In this document: piece by piece, positions 36,411-44,966 of the stretch
How positions within the stretch are numbered: the stretch's first letter is position 1
How the letters are laid out: each line of letters begins with the position of its first letter
From: Rhizobium sp. P32RR-XVIII
GTDB lineage: Bacteria; Pseudomonadota; Alphaproteobacteria; Rhizobiales; Rhizobiaceae
Reading direction: 5' to 3'
Assembly (NCBI RefSeq): GCF_012641395.1
Contig: NZ_JABAIH010000012.1
Span: 62,001 to 126,000 of the forward strand
Length of the DNA stretch: 64,000 nucleotides
Position numbers and translations under genes: made by a program
The notes under the pieces: generated by a model
What the model was told of the DNA's origin: nothing
Databases searched by the model: none
What the model saw: only the letters and a program-made list of their open reading frames with translations

Positions 36411-36726
36411 TGGCGTAGGAATTGAAGATCACGATCTCGTCGGCGCGCGACATGTTCAGCTGGTAGCGCGCTTTCTCATCCAGCATATCCTTGTCCAGCG
36501 AGCCGTCGCTCAACAGCGCGACCTGTTGCTCGAGATGTTCGCGCTTCGCCTTGAGCGCCGCAAGATCGCGTTCGCGGGCAATGCGGCGCTGCTCGAAAAC
36601 TTCCGTCGCGCGCAGACCGTAGTCGCCATGAATGCAATGATAGCCGAAGTAGGAGAGAAAGGCGACGGTCATCGCCGGAACGACCAAACGGCCGATCTTT
36701 TTCTTCTTATGATGCTTTGTCCACAT
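36406..36726 (-). CDS. septum formation initiator family protein (FtsB/DivIC-like)
   Basis: 106 residues from an ATG at 36726 (MWTKHHKKKK). A basic cytoplasmic start, one membrane segment (VVPAMTVAFLSYFGYHCIHG) near 14-33, then a coiled coil (EQRRIARERDLAALKAKREH) near 43-62 and a conserved end (DEKARYQLNMSRADEIVIF). This is the layout of FtsB/DivIC, a bitopic protein that joins FtsL and FtsQ in the divisome. It lies between eno and pdhA as in other rhizobia. Confidence 0.88.
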   Translation of the reverse strand: MWTKHHKKKKIGRLVVPAMTVAFLSYFGYHCIHGDYGLRATEVFEQRRIARERDLAALKAKREHLEQQVALLSDGSLDKDMLDEKARYQLNMSRADEIVIFNSYAN

Positions 36727-36816
36727 ACGCACACTTGCTCTGACGCATTACCTAGTCCGATCAGCCTACCCCCGAGAGATTAACCGTCCGTTGACTATGA
36801 ATTTTCCGGACAAGAA

Positions 36817-36843
36817 AAACCCGCGCCGGTCGGACGCGGGTTT
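36817..36843 (-). terminator. rho-independent terminator of eno
   Basis: AAACCCGCG at 36817-36825 pairs with CGCGGGTTT at 36835-36843; on the minus strand the stem runs into TTTTTC. It starts 25 bases beyond the eno stop codon. Confidence 0.85.
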
Positions 36844-36867
36844 CAAATCGTTGAGTTCTAAGCGCAA

Positions 36868-38142
36868 TCAGCCGCGGATGATCGAACGGCCGGCATAGCG
36901 GGCCTGCGGGCCGAGGCCCTCTTCGATGCGGATCAGCTGGTTGTACTTCGCCAGACGGTCGGAGCGCGACAGCGAGCCGGTCTTGATCTGACCGCAGTTG
37001 CTGGCAACCGCGAGATCGGCAATCGTGGAATCTTCGGTTTCGCCCGAGCGGTGCGACATGACGGCGGTATAAGCCGCCTTATGCGCGGTGTTGACCGCAT
37101 CCAGCGTTTCCGTCAGCGAGCCGATCTGGTTCACCTTGACGAGGATCGAATTGGCGACACCCATGCGGATGCCGTCACGCAGGCGCTCCGAGTTGGTGAC
37201 GAAGAGATCGTCGCCAACCAGCTGGCACGTCTTGCCTGCAAGGTCGGTCAGAGCCTTCCAGCCGTCCCAATCGTCTTCAGCCATGCCGTCTTCGATGGAG
37301 ATGATCGGATACTTGCCGACGAGTTCGGCGAGGTATTCGGCCATGGCGCCGGATTCCAGCGTGCGGCCCTCGCCTTCAAGCACGTACTTGCCGTCCTTGA
37401 AGAATTCGGTCGAGGCGCAATCGAGACCGAGGAAAATGTCTTCACCCGGCTTGTAGCCGGCTTTCTCGATCGACTTCATGATGAAATCGAGGGCTTCGGG
37501 CGCACTCTTCAGACCCGGTGCAAAACCGCCTTCGTCGCCGACGTTGGTATTGTGGCCCTGAGCCGACAGTTCCTTCTTGAGGACGTGGAACACTTCCGAA
37601 CCCATGCGCACAGCTTCGCGGATCGAATCGGCGCCAACCGGCAGGATCATGAATTCCTGGAAGTCGATCGGGTTGTCGGCATGGGCGCCGCCGTTGATGA
37701 TGTTCATCATCGGGACGGGCAGCAGATGGGCGCTGGCGCCGCCAACATAGCGGTAGAGCGGCAGACCGGCAGCCTGGGCGGCGGCCTTGGCGACGGCGAG
37801 CGATACGCCGAGGATGGCATTGGCGCCGAGGCGCGATTTGTTCGGCGTGCCATCCAGTTCGATCATGATGTTGTCGATCTGGATCTGGTTCTCGGCGTCG
37901 ATGCCGCCGATCGCATCGAAGATTTCGGTATTGGCGGCCTCGACGGCCTTTTCCACGCCCTTGCCGAGATAGCGCTTGCCGCCGTCGCGAACTTCAACGG
38001 CTTCGTGGGCGCCGGTCGAAGCGCCCGACGGCACCGCCGCCCGGCCCATGCTGCCGTCTTCGAGATAGACATCGACTTCAACGGTCGGATTGCCACGGCT
38101 GTCAAGAATCTCGCGGGCAATAATGTCGGTAATTGCAGTCAT
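36868..38142 (-). CDS. eno: enolase
   Basis: Glycolytic enzyme converting 2-phosphoglycerate to phosphoenolpyruvate; also part of the RNA degradosome in some bacteria. 424 residues with GASTGAHEAVEVRDG near 40-54, GVSLAVAKAAA near 108, ISIEDGMAEDDWDGW near 284, and the enolase signature SHRSGETEDSTIADLAVA near 368-385 containing catalytic residues. RBS GGAG seven bases from the ATG. Ends with its own terminator; kdsA is 139 bases upstream on the same strand. Confidence 0.98.
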   Translation of the reverse strand: MTAITDIIAREILDSRGNPTVEVDVYLEDGSMGRAAVPSGASTGAHEAVEVRDGGKRYLGKGVEKAVEAANTEIFDAIGGIDAENQIQIDNIMIELDGTPNKSRLGANAILGVSLAVAKAAAQAAGLPLYRYVGGASAHLLPVPMMNIINGGAHADNPIDFQEFMILPVGADSIREAVRMGSEVFHVLKKELSAQGHNTNVGDEGGFAPGLKSAPEALDFIMKSIEKAGYKPGEDIFLGLDCASTEFFKDGKYVLEGEGRTLESGAMAEYLAELVGKYPIISIEDGMAEDDWDGWKALTDLAGKTCQLVGDDLFVTNSERLRDGIRMGVANSILVKVNQIGSLTETLDAVNTAHKAAYTAVMSHRSGETEDSTIADLAVASNCGQIKTGSLSRSDRLAKYNQLIRIEEGLGPQARYAGRSIIRG

Positions 38143-38281
38143 GGTTTCTCCTGCTCGGTGGCGGTTAAATCGTTTGAAATCGTCTTAATCGAAGACGCGC
38201 AAATTACAATGGCGCTTTGAGCGTCCTCCGCTGCAGCGATCGTACGTGGCCTATTACACGATCATGTCAGACTTTTGAACG

Positions 38282-39124
38282 TCAGTTCTTCGCGATTGCG
38301 TCGAACGCCAGCAGCTTTTCGAGAAGCCGCGGCATGTCCTTCAGATGGACCATGTTCGGGCCGTCGGACGGGGCGTTGTCGGGATTCTCATGTGTCTCGA
38401 TGAAGACGCCGGCAACACCGACGGCGACAGCGGCGCGCGCCAGCGTTTCCACGAATTCGCGCTGCCCGCCTGACGAACCACCCTGCCCGCCCGGCTGCTG
38501 CACCGAATGGGTAGCGTCGAAAATCACCGGCGCGCCCATCGCCGCCATGATCGGCAGTGAGCGCATGTCGGAAACCAGCGTGTTGTAGCCGAAGGAGGCA
38601 CCGCGCTCGCAAAGCAGGATGTTCGGATTGCCGGTCGCATTCAGCTTGCCGAGGACGTTCTTCATATCCCACGGCGCCAGGAACTGGCCCTTCTTGACGT
38701 TGATTGCCCGGCCAGTCTTGGCGGCGGCTACCAGAAGGTCCGTCTGACGGCTGAGGAAGGCAGGGATCTGCAGGATATCGACCACCGTAGCGACTTCCGC
38801 GCATTGCTCTTCCGTATGGACATCGGTCAACACCGGAAAACCGAACTCCTTTTTCAGATCGGCGAAGACTTCCAGCGACGTTTCAAGCCCGATGCCGCGC
38901 TGGGCGGAAAGCGACGTGCGGTTCGCCTTGTCGAAGGACGACTTGTAAACGAGGCCGATGCCGAGCTTCTTGCAGAGTTCGCTCAAAACGCCGGCGACCA
39001 TGAAGGCGTGCTCGCGGCTTTCCATCTGGCAGGGACCGGCAATCAGCGACAGCCGGCCGCTATTGGAAAACACAACGCGTCCGGCGCCTTCGCCGACTGC
39101 GACTTCGGAGTTGGTATTGCTCAT
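38282..39124 (-). CDS. kdsA: 3-deoxy-8-phosphooctulonate synthase
   Basis: Condenses arabinose 5-phosphate with phosphoenolpyruvate to Kdo-8-phosphate, a core LPS precursor. 280 residues, with SLIAGPCQMESREHAF near 26-41, YKSSFDKANRTS near 60, GFPVLTDVHTEEQC near 95, IPAFLSRQTDLLVAA near 117, KKGQFLAPWDM near 142 and FDATHSVQQPGG near 205. The start overlaps the stop of the upstream VOC gene by four bases (ATGA), so the two are co-translated. Enolase downstream supplies its substrate phosphoenolpyruvate. Confidence 0.97.
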   Translation of the reverse strand: MSNTNSEVAVGEGAGRVVFSNSGRLSLIAGPCQMESREHAFMVAGVLSELCKKLGIGLVYKSSFDKANRTSLSAQRGIGLETSLEVFADLKKEFGFPVLTDVHTEEQCAEVATVVDILQIPAFLSRQTDLLVAAAKTGRAINVKKGQFLAPWDMKNVLGKLNATGNPNILLCERGASFGYNTLVSDMRSLPIMAAMGAPVIFDATHSVQQPGGQGGSSGGQREFVETLARAAVAVGVAGVFIETHENPDNAPSDGPNMVHLKDMPRLLEKLLAFDAIAKN

Positions 39125-39999
39125 GGGGTCTCCTCAAAGGCGAAGATTGCACCCTGGCCGGGCGCAGGCTTCACCAGAACTCTGTTGCTGATGCGTGTAT
39201 AGGTCATCCCGTTAGCAGTCAGAAGGGCCTCTGTCACGGTAATATCTCGGGTGCGGAAAACGATGGCGCTGCCGCGGAGCCCCTTGTCGGCCAGCGGCTG
39301 TGCGACATCGAAATAGGCTTCCATCCCCTCCTGAGACAGCAGACTGATTTTGACGTTGGGAGTTGCAACTGACAGGCCGAAACTGGTCTGCTCCACCTTT
39401 GCCCCGGACGCCGCCAGTTGAACGAAAGCGCCGAAAGCTTCGGGCTCCGGCGCGCTCAGCACGACTTCCCGAATACCGGCTACGCCATTTTCGTGTTTTT
39501 CCAGCGCGTCGCGATTGGTGGGAAAGGCATTGATGCGCTGGCAGGCAAAGAGAAAGAAATCCGGCGCCCTGAGGTCGGCCGCAAAAGCGAGCTTGAAGGC
39601 GCCGGTCGATTGCGAGCCATCCGGCATTTCGATCGGACGCGAAAACTCCAGCATGTCGCCGCCGCTCTGCCTGGCATTCATGAAGGCAGAATGATCGGCG
39701 TCCGCATCCTCTGTGCTGAAAGCGACCGCAGAAAACCCATCATTGCCGCACCGGAAGCGAAAAGCCTGGTCGCGCGCCACAAAAACATTGCCCCCGCGCA
39801 CGGATGTTTCACATTTCTTCGCATTCTCGATAGCAAGCGGCTCGAGATAGGTCTTGTCGGCAAAGAAGATGCAAGCGTTCTCCGTTCCGAACGGGTGGCA
39901 GCCCTCTGGCGCGATGGTAAATCCCAGTCTTCCCAGCCGTTCCCGCGCCAGGTCGATGTCCGTGACCGGTAGGACAAGATGATCCAGTGGATGAGGCAT
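39121..39999 (-). CDS. VOC (glyoxalase-like) domain protein
   Basis: 292 residues from an ATG at 39999 (MPHPLDHLVLPVTDID) with GGAG nine bases before; the frame is open further upstream but the extra sequence lies in the lexA promoter side. Two glyoxalase-like halves: LDHLVLPVTDIDLARERLGRLG at the start (first beta-alpha-beta unit) followed by PFGTENACIFFADKTYLEPL, and a second unit near residues 150-280. Resembles the glyoxalase-3-like (Glyoxalase_3) family of unknown substrate. Four-base overlap with kdsA suggests coupled translation; the functional link to Kdo synthesis is not known. Confidence 0.82.
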   Translation of the reverse strand: MPHPLDHLVLPVTDIDLARERLGRLGFTIAPEGCHPFGTENACIFFADKTYLEPLAIENAKKCETSVRGGNVFVARDQAFRFRCGNDGFSAVAFSTEDADADHSAFMNARQSGGDMLEFSRPIEMPDGSQSTGAFKLAFAADLRAPDFFLFACQRINAFPTNRDALEKHENGVAGIREVVLSAPEPEAFGAFVQLAASGAKVEQTSFGLSVATPNVKISLLSQEGMEAYFDVAQPLADKGLRGSAIVFRTRDITVTEALLTANGMTYTRISNRVLVKPAPGQGAIFAFEETP

Positions 40000-40134
40000 C
40001 GGGCGCGTCTCCATTTTCCAGTGCTCCAGATTTGCGCGGCCTGTTCCCGCGATGCAAGCCGCAAGCGGTGACCCGGCAAACAAAAAGCCCCAAAATGAAT
40101 GCACTTCAGAAAAAGTTTTACCGAAATTTAGGTA

Positions 40135-40162
40135 CTTGCGGAACACATATGGAACATATAGT
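40135..40162 (+). promoter_or_regulatory. lexA promoter with SOS box in the spacer
   Basis: A -35-like CTTGCG (40135-40140) and a -10-like TATAGT (40157-40162) are 16 bases apart, and the spacer holds GAACACATATGGAAC (40141-40155), which read on the other strand is GTTC-N7-GTTC, the alphaproteobacterial LexA site. LexA bound there would block RNA polymerase, giving autorepression. A weaker GTTC-N7-GTTT follows at 40167-40181. Confidence 0.85.
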
Positions 40163-40204
40163 GTCTGTTCTGGCTTTGTTTCACGAATCTGGGGTTAAAC
40201 TTCG

Positions 40205-40921
40205 ATGCTGACGCGCAAACAACAGGAGCTTCTCCTCTTCATTCATGAGCGGATGAAAGAATCCGGCGTCCCGCCATCCTTCGACGAAATGAAGGACGCG
40301 CTGGATCTCGCCTCCAAATCCGGCATCCACCGCCTGATTACGGCGCTTGAAGAGCGTGGTTTCATTCGTCGCCTACCGAACCGGGCGCGCGCACTTGAGG
40401 TGATCAAGCTTCCGGAGGCCTACAACCCGAGCATTCAGCCGCGCCGCGGTTTTTCGCCAAGCGTTATCGAGGGCAGCCTCGGCAAACCGCAGCCGGTAGC
40501 AGCCCCGCCGAAGCCGGCGAACGAAGACAACAACAGTGCGGTTTCCGTTCCTGTCATGGGCCGCATCGCAGCCGGCGTGCCGATCTCGGCAATCCAGAAC
40601 AATACCCACGACATCACCGTCCCCGCCGATATGCTGGGCTCGGGCGAGCACTACGCGCTCGAGGTCAAGGGCGATTCGATGATCGACGCCGGCATCTTCG
40701 ATGGCGATACGGTCATTGTCCGCAATTCAAATACCGCGAACCCCGGCGACATCGTCGTGGCACTGGTCGATGACGAGGAAGCGACCCTCAAGCGGTTCCG
40801 CCGCAAGGGAGCTTCCATCGCGCTTGAAGCCGCAAACCCGGCCTATGAGACGCGTATCTTCGGGCCGGACCGCGTCAAGGTTCAAGGCAAGCTCGTCGGC
40901 CTCATTCGCCGCTATCACTGA
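40205..40921 (+). CDS. lexA: LexA repressor
   Basis: SOS repressor that cleaves itself after RecA activation. 238 residues, longer than the E. coli form as usual in rhizobia. N-terminal winged helix (MLTRKQQELLLFIHERMKES, then GIHRLITALEERGFIRRL), a linker with a PKPANEDNN low-complexity stretch, and the C-terminal S24 protease domain: cleavage site Ala-Gly in RIAAGVPIS near 120, catalytic Ser in KGDSMIDAG near 158, catalytic Lys in EATLKRF near 196. Preceded by an SOS box in its own promoter. The last 20 bases overlap the convergent comEC end. Confidence 0.98.
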   Translation: MLTRKQQELLLFIHERMKESGVPPSFDEMKDALDLASKSGIHRLITALEERGFIRRLPNRARALEVIKLPEAYNPSIQPRRGFSPSVIEGSLGKPQPVAAPPKPANEDNNSAVSVPVMGRIAAGVPISAIQNNTHDITVPADMLGSGEHYALEVKGDSMIDAGIFDGDTVIVRNSNTANPGDIVVALVDDEEATLKRFRRKGASIALEAANPAYETRIFGPDRVKVQGKLVGLIRRYH

Positions 40922-43334
40922 CCGGCAACGCATCCCCGGCAAATGTGCCGCTGCGCCAATCATAGGCGCGGTGGCGGCTCCAGGGACGGTCAAGGTTCTC
41001 GAATGCCGTTGTGATGTCCGCGGTGCCGTCTCCAAAGCGTAGCTCGACGGCGCCGGTTTTCCTCAGGGTTTCGCCGGTAAACAGCATTGCTCCGGATCGG
41101 CAGGTGCCGGACCGCAGCCGCACCGGCGTCACGACGATATCCGCTGTGTCGCAAGCCGGGCCGAAATAAGCGGCATTTTCGATCACTGCGAGGATGGAGC
41201 CGTTTTCGAGCTCTGCCGTGCACCAGGCTTTCTTGACGCAGGTGAAATGGCCTGCCGAAGCGGCGTTCCGCATCGCATCTCTCGCTTCTTCCTGTTGCGC
41301 CGGAGAAAGCCTCAATCTCTCCCCGTCTTTTGCCGAAGGCGGGGCCGAAGCGGTATCAAGCAATTTTGGCGGCCGGTGGTCATCGATAACCAGCGCTCGT
41401 TTCCACTGGTCGAAAATGAAATCCGGCGGGCGTTCGCGGTTGGAGGCGAGAGCGGATTGCCTGACGATTGCAACAAGACTTCCGTCTTCGGCAATCACCA
41501 CATCTGGCGCGGCTCTACCCGGCATGAGTGCAACGGCAAGCGTCGAACCGGCGATGATCGCGGCTCCCATATGCCTAAGCCGGGTGCGCAGCAGCGTGAG
41601 CAGCAGGAAACCGGCGACCGCTGCCGGAAAATACCAGCCGGGCAGCCTGCCCACGCCGATGTCGCCGCCCCAGGACGACACCGTCTTGGCAACCGCGATT
41701 ACGAGATCGAGACCGAAACCCACCACCTTCCACGGCAGCACGTCGAGCCCGAAGGGCATCAGCAGCATGGCAAGCAGGCCTGCAGGCATGATGACGAAGG
41801 AAATGATCGGCATGGCCGCGAGGTTGGCCGGCAGACCGTAGGCCGTCAGCCGGTGGAAATGCTCGATCGAGAACAGTGCCGTCGAAAGGCCGCCGATAAC
41901 GGATGTGAGCAGGATTCCGCCGAAGAAACCCGAAACGGAAACCAACAGCCGAAGCGATCGCATTTTTGAAAATGGGCTTTCGCGCACCGGCCGCTCCTTC
42001 CAAAGCGCATATCCCGCGACCAGCGCCAGGGTGGCGGCAAAGGACATCTGAAAGCTCGGGCCCATGATTTCGGAGGGAGAAACAGCGATGATGAGGAGTG
42101 CCGAAAGCGCGACATTGTGGAGGCTGATGGAGGGCCGGTCGAAGAAAACGGCAACCAGCATGATGGCCATCATGATGAAGGCGCGTTCGGCCGAAACGGC
42201 AAAGCCTGAGATCAAGAAGTAGGCCGTCACCGCCGCCAGCGCACCCGCCGCCGCAATCTTTTTCGTCGGATAGGCCTGAGCGACACCCGGAAAGAGGCTG
42301 AGTATCGAACGGAATCCGACAAAGAAAATACCCGCCGACAGCGCCATGTTGAGCCCGGAGATCGCGATGATATGGGCAAGACCGGACTGACGGAGCGCCT
42401 CTGTCGTCTCGCTGGAAATTGCCCGGCGCTCGTCCGTCACCAGCGCGGCGGCAAAAGCACCGGTGTCACCGGGCAGGATCGACCTTATGCGATCGCCAAT
42501 CCCGCTGCGCAGGTGATAGAGCCATTCCAGCCAATTTTCGCCGAAATTTCGAGCGTCCTCCTGCCCCGACGGCACCGATACTGGCGCACCATAGAAGAAG
42601 CCGTTGGCGCCGACGCCGTCGAAATAGGTCTTGACGGCAAAGTCGTTCAAGCCCGGGAGCGCTGGCCCGGCCGGCGGCGTCAATCGCGCCCTGCCCTTCA
42701 GCCAAGTGCCGGTCTCGAACTCGGCTTTCCGCCCTCGTGCGACGACGGTAACCCGCGCCGGGGGTCGCTTCAACAAAGGCTGCTCCGTGGCCCGGACAGA
42801 TAAAACGTAACGCCATCCGCCGCGGCCATCGCCTTCCCGCCGCTCGACGCGGCCAGTCAGCGTCGTGGTCACGGCGGAATCGAGCATCAGCGTTGCCGCG
42901 CGCCGCGTCTCGAATTGCGCGGCCAATATGCCGCAAACGATGAGCACAAGCGCCGTCAGGACAGCGCGCAGCACCTCACGGTTGCGATTCGTCACGGCGA
43001 GCGCCGCAAGCATAAAAAACAGGCAGGGGCCCGAGGAGCGCATTGAAACTCCGCCGCCGGCGACAAACCAGATTGCCGCACCCAGCCCCAGAAAGACGGG
43101 CGCAAACAGCAGGCGTGCGCCATGCGCCGTTTCCTCGCCCGCCATCCGCAGAACAGAGGCCTGAAGTTGTGCCCGCATCCGCGGAACGGCAGCGAGCAGC
43201 GGGCGATTGTTTTGCGTGCGCTGCAAGTGCCATCGCGCAGCGTCGGCCGGCGCGGGGAGAGGTCCGCGCGGCAACTTGTCCGCAACATCTACTGACGAGC
43301 CGATGTGCGTTTCGCTCGTTCTCAACTCCGGCAT
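40902..43334 (-). CDS. comEC: ComEC/Rec2-family membrane protein
   Basis: 810-residue polytopic inner-membrane protein. Order: soluble N-terminus, first hydrophobic pair near 75-125, the DUF4131/OB-like domain (residues 140-260), the competence domain with the signature GLAHIIAISGLNMALSAG near 320, about eight further membrane segments to residue 600, and a C-terminal soluble part. In B. subtilis this protein is the DNA uptake channel. The C-terminal part keeps the general position of the metallo-beta-lactamase-like domain but I see no HxHxDH metal motif, so nuclease function is doubtful. Start at 43334; converges on lexA with a 20-base overlap. Confidence 0.9.
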   Translation of the reverse strand: MPELRTSETHIGSSVDVADKLPRGPLPAPADAARWHLQRTQNNRPLLAAVPRMRAQLQASVLRMAGEETAHGARLLFAPVFLGLGAAIWFVAGGGVSMRSSGPCLFFMLAALAVTNRNREVLRAVLTALVLIVCGILAAQFETRRAATLMLDSAVTTTLTGRVERREGDGRGGWRYVLSVRATEQPLLKRPPARVTVVARGRKAEFETGTWLKGRARLTPPAGPALPGLNDFAVKTYFDGVGANGFFYGAPVSVPSGQEDARNFGENWLEWLYHLRSGIGDRIRSILPGDTGAFAAALVTDERRAISSETTEALRQSGLAHIIAISGLNMALSAGIFFVGFRSILSLFPGVAQAYPTKKIAAAGALAAVTAYFLISGFAVSAERAFIMMAIMLVAVFFDRPSISLHNVALSALLIIAVSPSEIMGPSFQMSFAATLALVAGYALWKERPVRESPFSKMRSLRLLVSVSGFFGGILLTSVIGGLSTALFSIEHFHRLTAYGLPANLAAMPIISFVIMPAGLLAMLLMPFGLDVLPWKVVGFGLDLVIAVAKTVSSWGGDIGVGRLPGWYFPAAVAGFLLLTLLRTRLRHMGAAIIAGSTLAVALMPGRAAPDVVIAEDGSLVAIVRQSALASNRERPPDFIFDQWKRALVIDDHRPPKLLDTASAPPSAKDGERLRLSPAQQEEARDAMRNAASAGHFTCVKKAWCTAELENGSILAVIENAAYFGPACDTADIVVTPVRLRSGTCRSGAMLFTGETLRKTGAVELRFGDGTADITTAFENLDRPWSRHRAYDWRSGTFAGDALPVSDSGE

Positions 43335-43629
43335 GTACCCCAGTCCGGCAGCGCCTTAAAATACAACCAGAATGCCGTCTGGAGAGGGTTTCAGCAATAA
43401 ATAAATGACGGAAAAAAGACAAACAAACGCAGCCTGAAAAAGCCGAGCCAAGCATCGGCTTCCGCTATGCATTTCTGTCATCGCAGCAGTGCCCAAAAGT
43501 TGATACTGCGATGCACAAAATGACGTCACGGTAACTTGGCATTAGCGTCTCGATCATATAGCAATCGCTGAGGACGCTTAACCCCTGTGGCGCTTTTATG
43601 GCGCCGCCCCCGCCAGTTGGAGGATCACC
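43335..43629 (+). promoter_or_regulatory. comEC-gltA divergent intergenic region with inverted repeat and likely gltA promoter
   Basis: The 295 bases hold no gene. An 8-bp inverted repeat (CATCGCAG at 43479-43486 and CTGCGATG at 43506-43513) could be an operator or hairpin. Downstream, CTTGGC at 43534-43539 and an AT-rich CATATA stretch near 43555-43560 form a possible rhizobial promoter for gltA. A good RBS, GGAGGA, precedes the gltA ATG. Confidence 0.4.
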
Positions 43630-44919
43630 ATGACTGATCAAAGCGCAACAATCAAAATCGGCGAGAAGTCCGCCAATCTTTCCGTGAAAAGCGGGACGAT
43701 CGGGCCGGACGTCATCGATATTGGTGCACTCTATAAAAACACCGGTGCCTTCACGTACGACCCTGGTTTTACCTCGACCGCGGCCTGTGAATCAAAGATC
43801 ACCTATATCGACGGCGACGAAGGCGTTCTGCTGCATCGCGGATATCCGATCGAACAGCTCGCCGAACATGGCGACTTCCTCGAAGTCTGCTATCTGCTGC
43901 TCTACGGCGAATTGCCGACGGCTGCTCAGAAAAAGGATTTCGATTATCGCGTCACGCATCACACGATGGTGCATGAGCAGATGTCGCGGTTCTTCACCGG
44001 CTTCCGCCGCGATGCGCATCCGATGGCTGTGATGTGCGGCTGTGTCGGCGCGCTGTCGGCCTTCTATCACGACTCGACCGACATCACCGATCCGCACCAG
44101 CGCATGGTCGCAAGCCTGCGCATGATCGCAAAGATGCCGACGCTTGCCGCCATGGCCTACAAGTACCATATCGGCCAGCCCTTCGTTTATCCGAAGAACG
44201 ATCTCGACTATGCGTCGAACTTCCTGCGCATGTGCTTTGCCGTTCCTTGCGAAGAATACACCGTCAATCCGGTTCTCTCGCGCGCCATGGATCGCATCTT
44301 CATCCTGCATGCCGATCATGAGCAGAATGCATCGACCTCGACGGTTCGTCTCGCCGGTTCCTCGGGCGCCAATCCGTTTGCCTGCATCGCAGCCGGCATT
44401 GCCTGCCTTTGGGGTCCGGCACACGGCGGTGCAAACGAAGCGGCGCTCAACATGCTTTCGGAAATCGGCTCGGTCGACCGGATTCCGGAATATATCGGCC
44501 GTGCCAAGGACAAGAATGATCCGTTCCGCCTGATGGGCTTCGGTCACCGCGTCTACAAGCACTACGATCCGCGCGCCAAGATCATGCAGAAGACGACGCA
44601 TGAAGTTCTCGGCGAACTTGGCATCAAGGACGATCCGCTTCTCGAAGTCGCCATGGAGCTCGAGCGCATTGCCCTGACCGATGAATACTTCATCGAGAAG
44701 AAGCTCTATCCGAACATCGACTTCTATTCCGGCATCACGCTGAAGGCTCTGGGCTTCCCCACGACGATGTTCACCGTTCTCTTCGCTCTGGCGCGCACCG
44801 TCGGCTGGATCGCCCAGTGGAACGAGATGATCGAAGATCCGCAGCAGCGTATCGGCCGTCCGCGCCAGCTTTATGTGGGTGAACCGCAGCGCGATTACGT
44901 GCCGGTTTCGAAGCGCTAA
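43630..44919 (+). CDS. gltA: citrate synthase
   Basis: Type II hexameric citrate synthase, first step of the citrate cycle, 429 residues. Blocks: ITYIDGDEGVLLHRGYPIEQL in separate parts near 57-77, HADHEQNASTSTVRLAGS near 227-245 (catalytic His and substrate contact), GPAHGGANEA near 262-271 with catalytic His, and GFGHRVYKHYDPRA near 303-316 with catalytic His and Arg residues; the catalytic Asp is in the later DFYSGI block. Acetyl-CoA from the nearby PDH complex is its substrate. Monocistronic, with its own terminator. Confidence 0.98.
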   Translation: MTDQSATIKIGEKSANLSVKSGTIGPDVIDIGALYKNTGAFTYDPGFTSTAACESKITYIDGDEGVLLHRGYPIEQLAEHGDFLEVCYLLLYGELPTAAQKKDFDYRVTHHTMVHEQMSRFFTGFRRDAHPMAVMCGCVGALSAFYHDSTDITDPHQRMVASLRMIAKMPTLAAMAYKYHIGQPFVYPKNDLDYASNFLRMCFAVPCEEYTVNPVLSRAMDRIFILHADHEQNASTSTVRLAGSSGANPFACIAAGIACLWGPAHGGANEAALNMLSEIGSVDRIPEYIGRAKDKNDPFRLMGFGHRVYKHYDPRAKIMQKTTHEVLGELGIKDDPLLEVAMELERIALTDEYFIEKKLYPNIDFYSGITLKALGFPTTMFTVLFALARTVGWIAQWNEMIEDPQQRIGRPRQLYVGEPQRDYVPVSKR

Positions 44920-44936
44920 GCCGCCTCGCCCGACAG

Positions 44937-44966
44937 AAAACCCGGTCAGTGATGACCGGGTTTTTT
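44937..44966. terminator. bidirectional terminator between gltA and lpxB
   Basis: AAAACCCGGTCA at 44937-44948 pairs perfectly with TGACCGGGTTTT at 44953-44964 around GTGA; a T-run follows on the plus strand and an A-run precedes it, so it terminates both gltA and lpxB. The lpxB stop codon lies in the loop-proximal part of the stem. Confidence 0.9.

Noticed and set aside
40902..43334. Natural competence locus
   Set aside because: Only comEC is present; no comEA, comF or pilus genes are here, and ComEC proteins are widespread in non-competent rhizobia.
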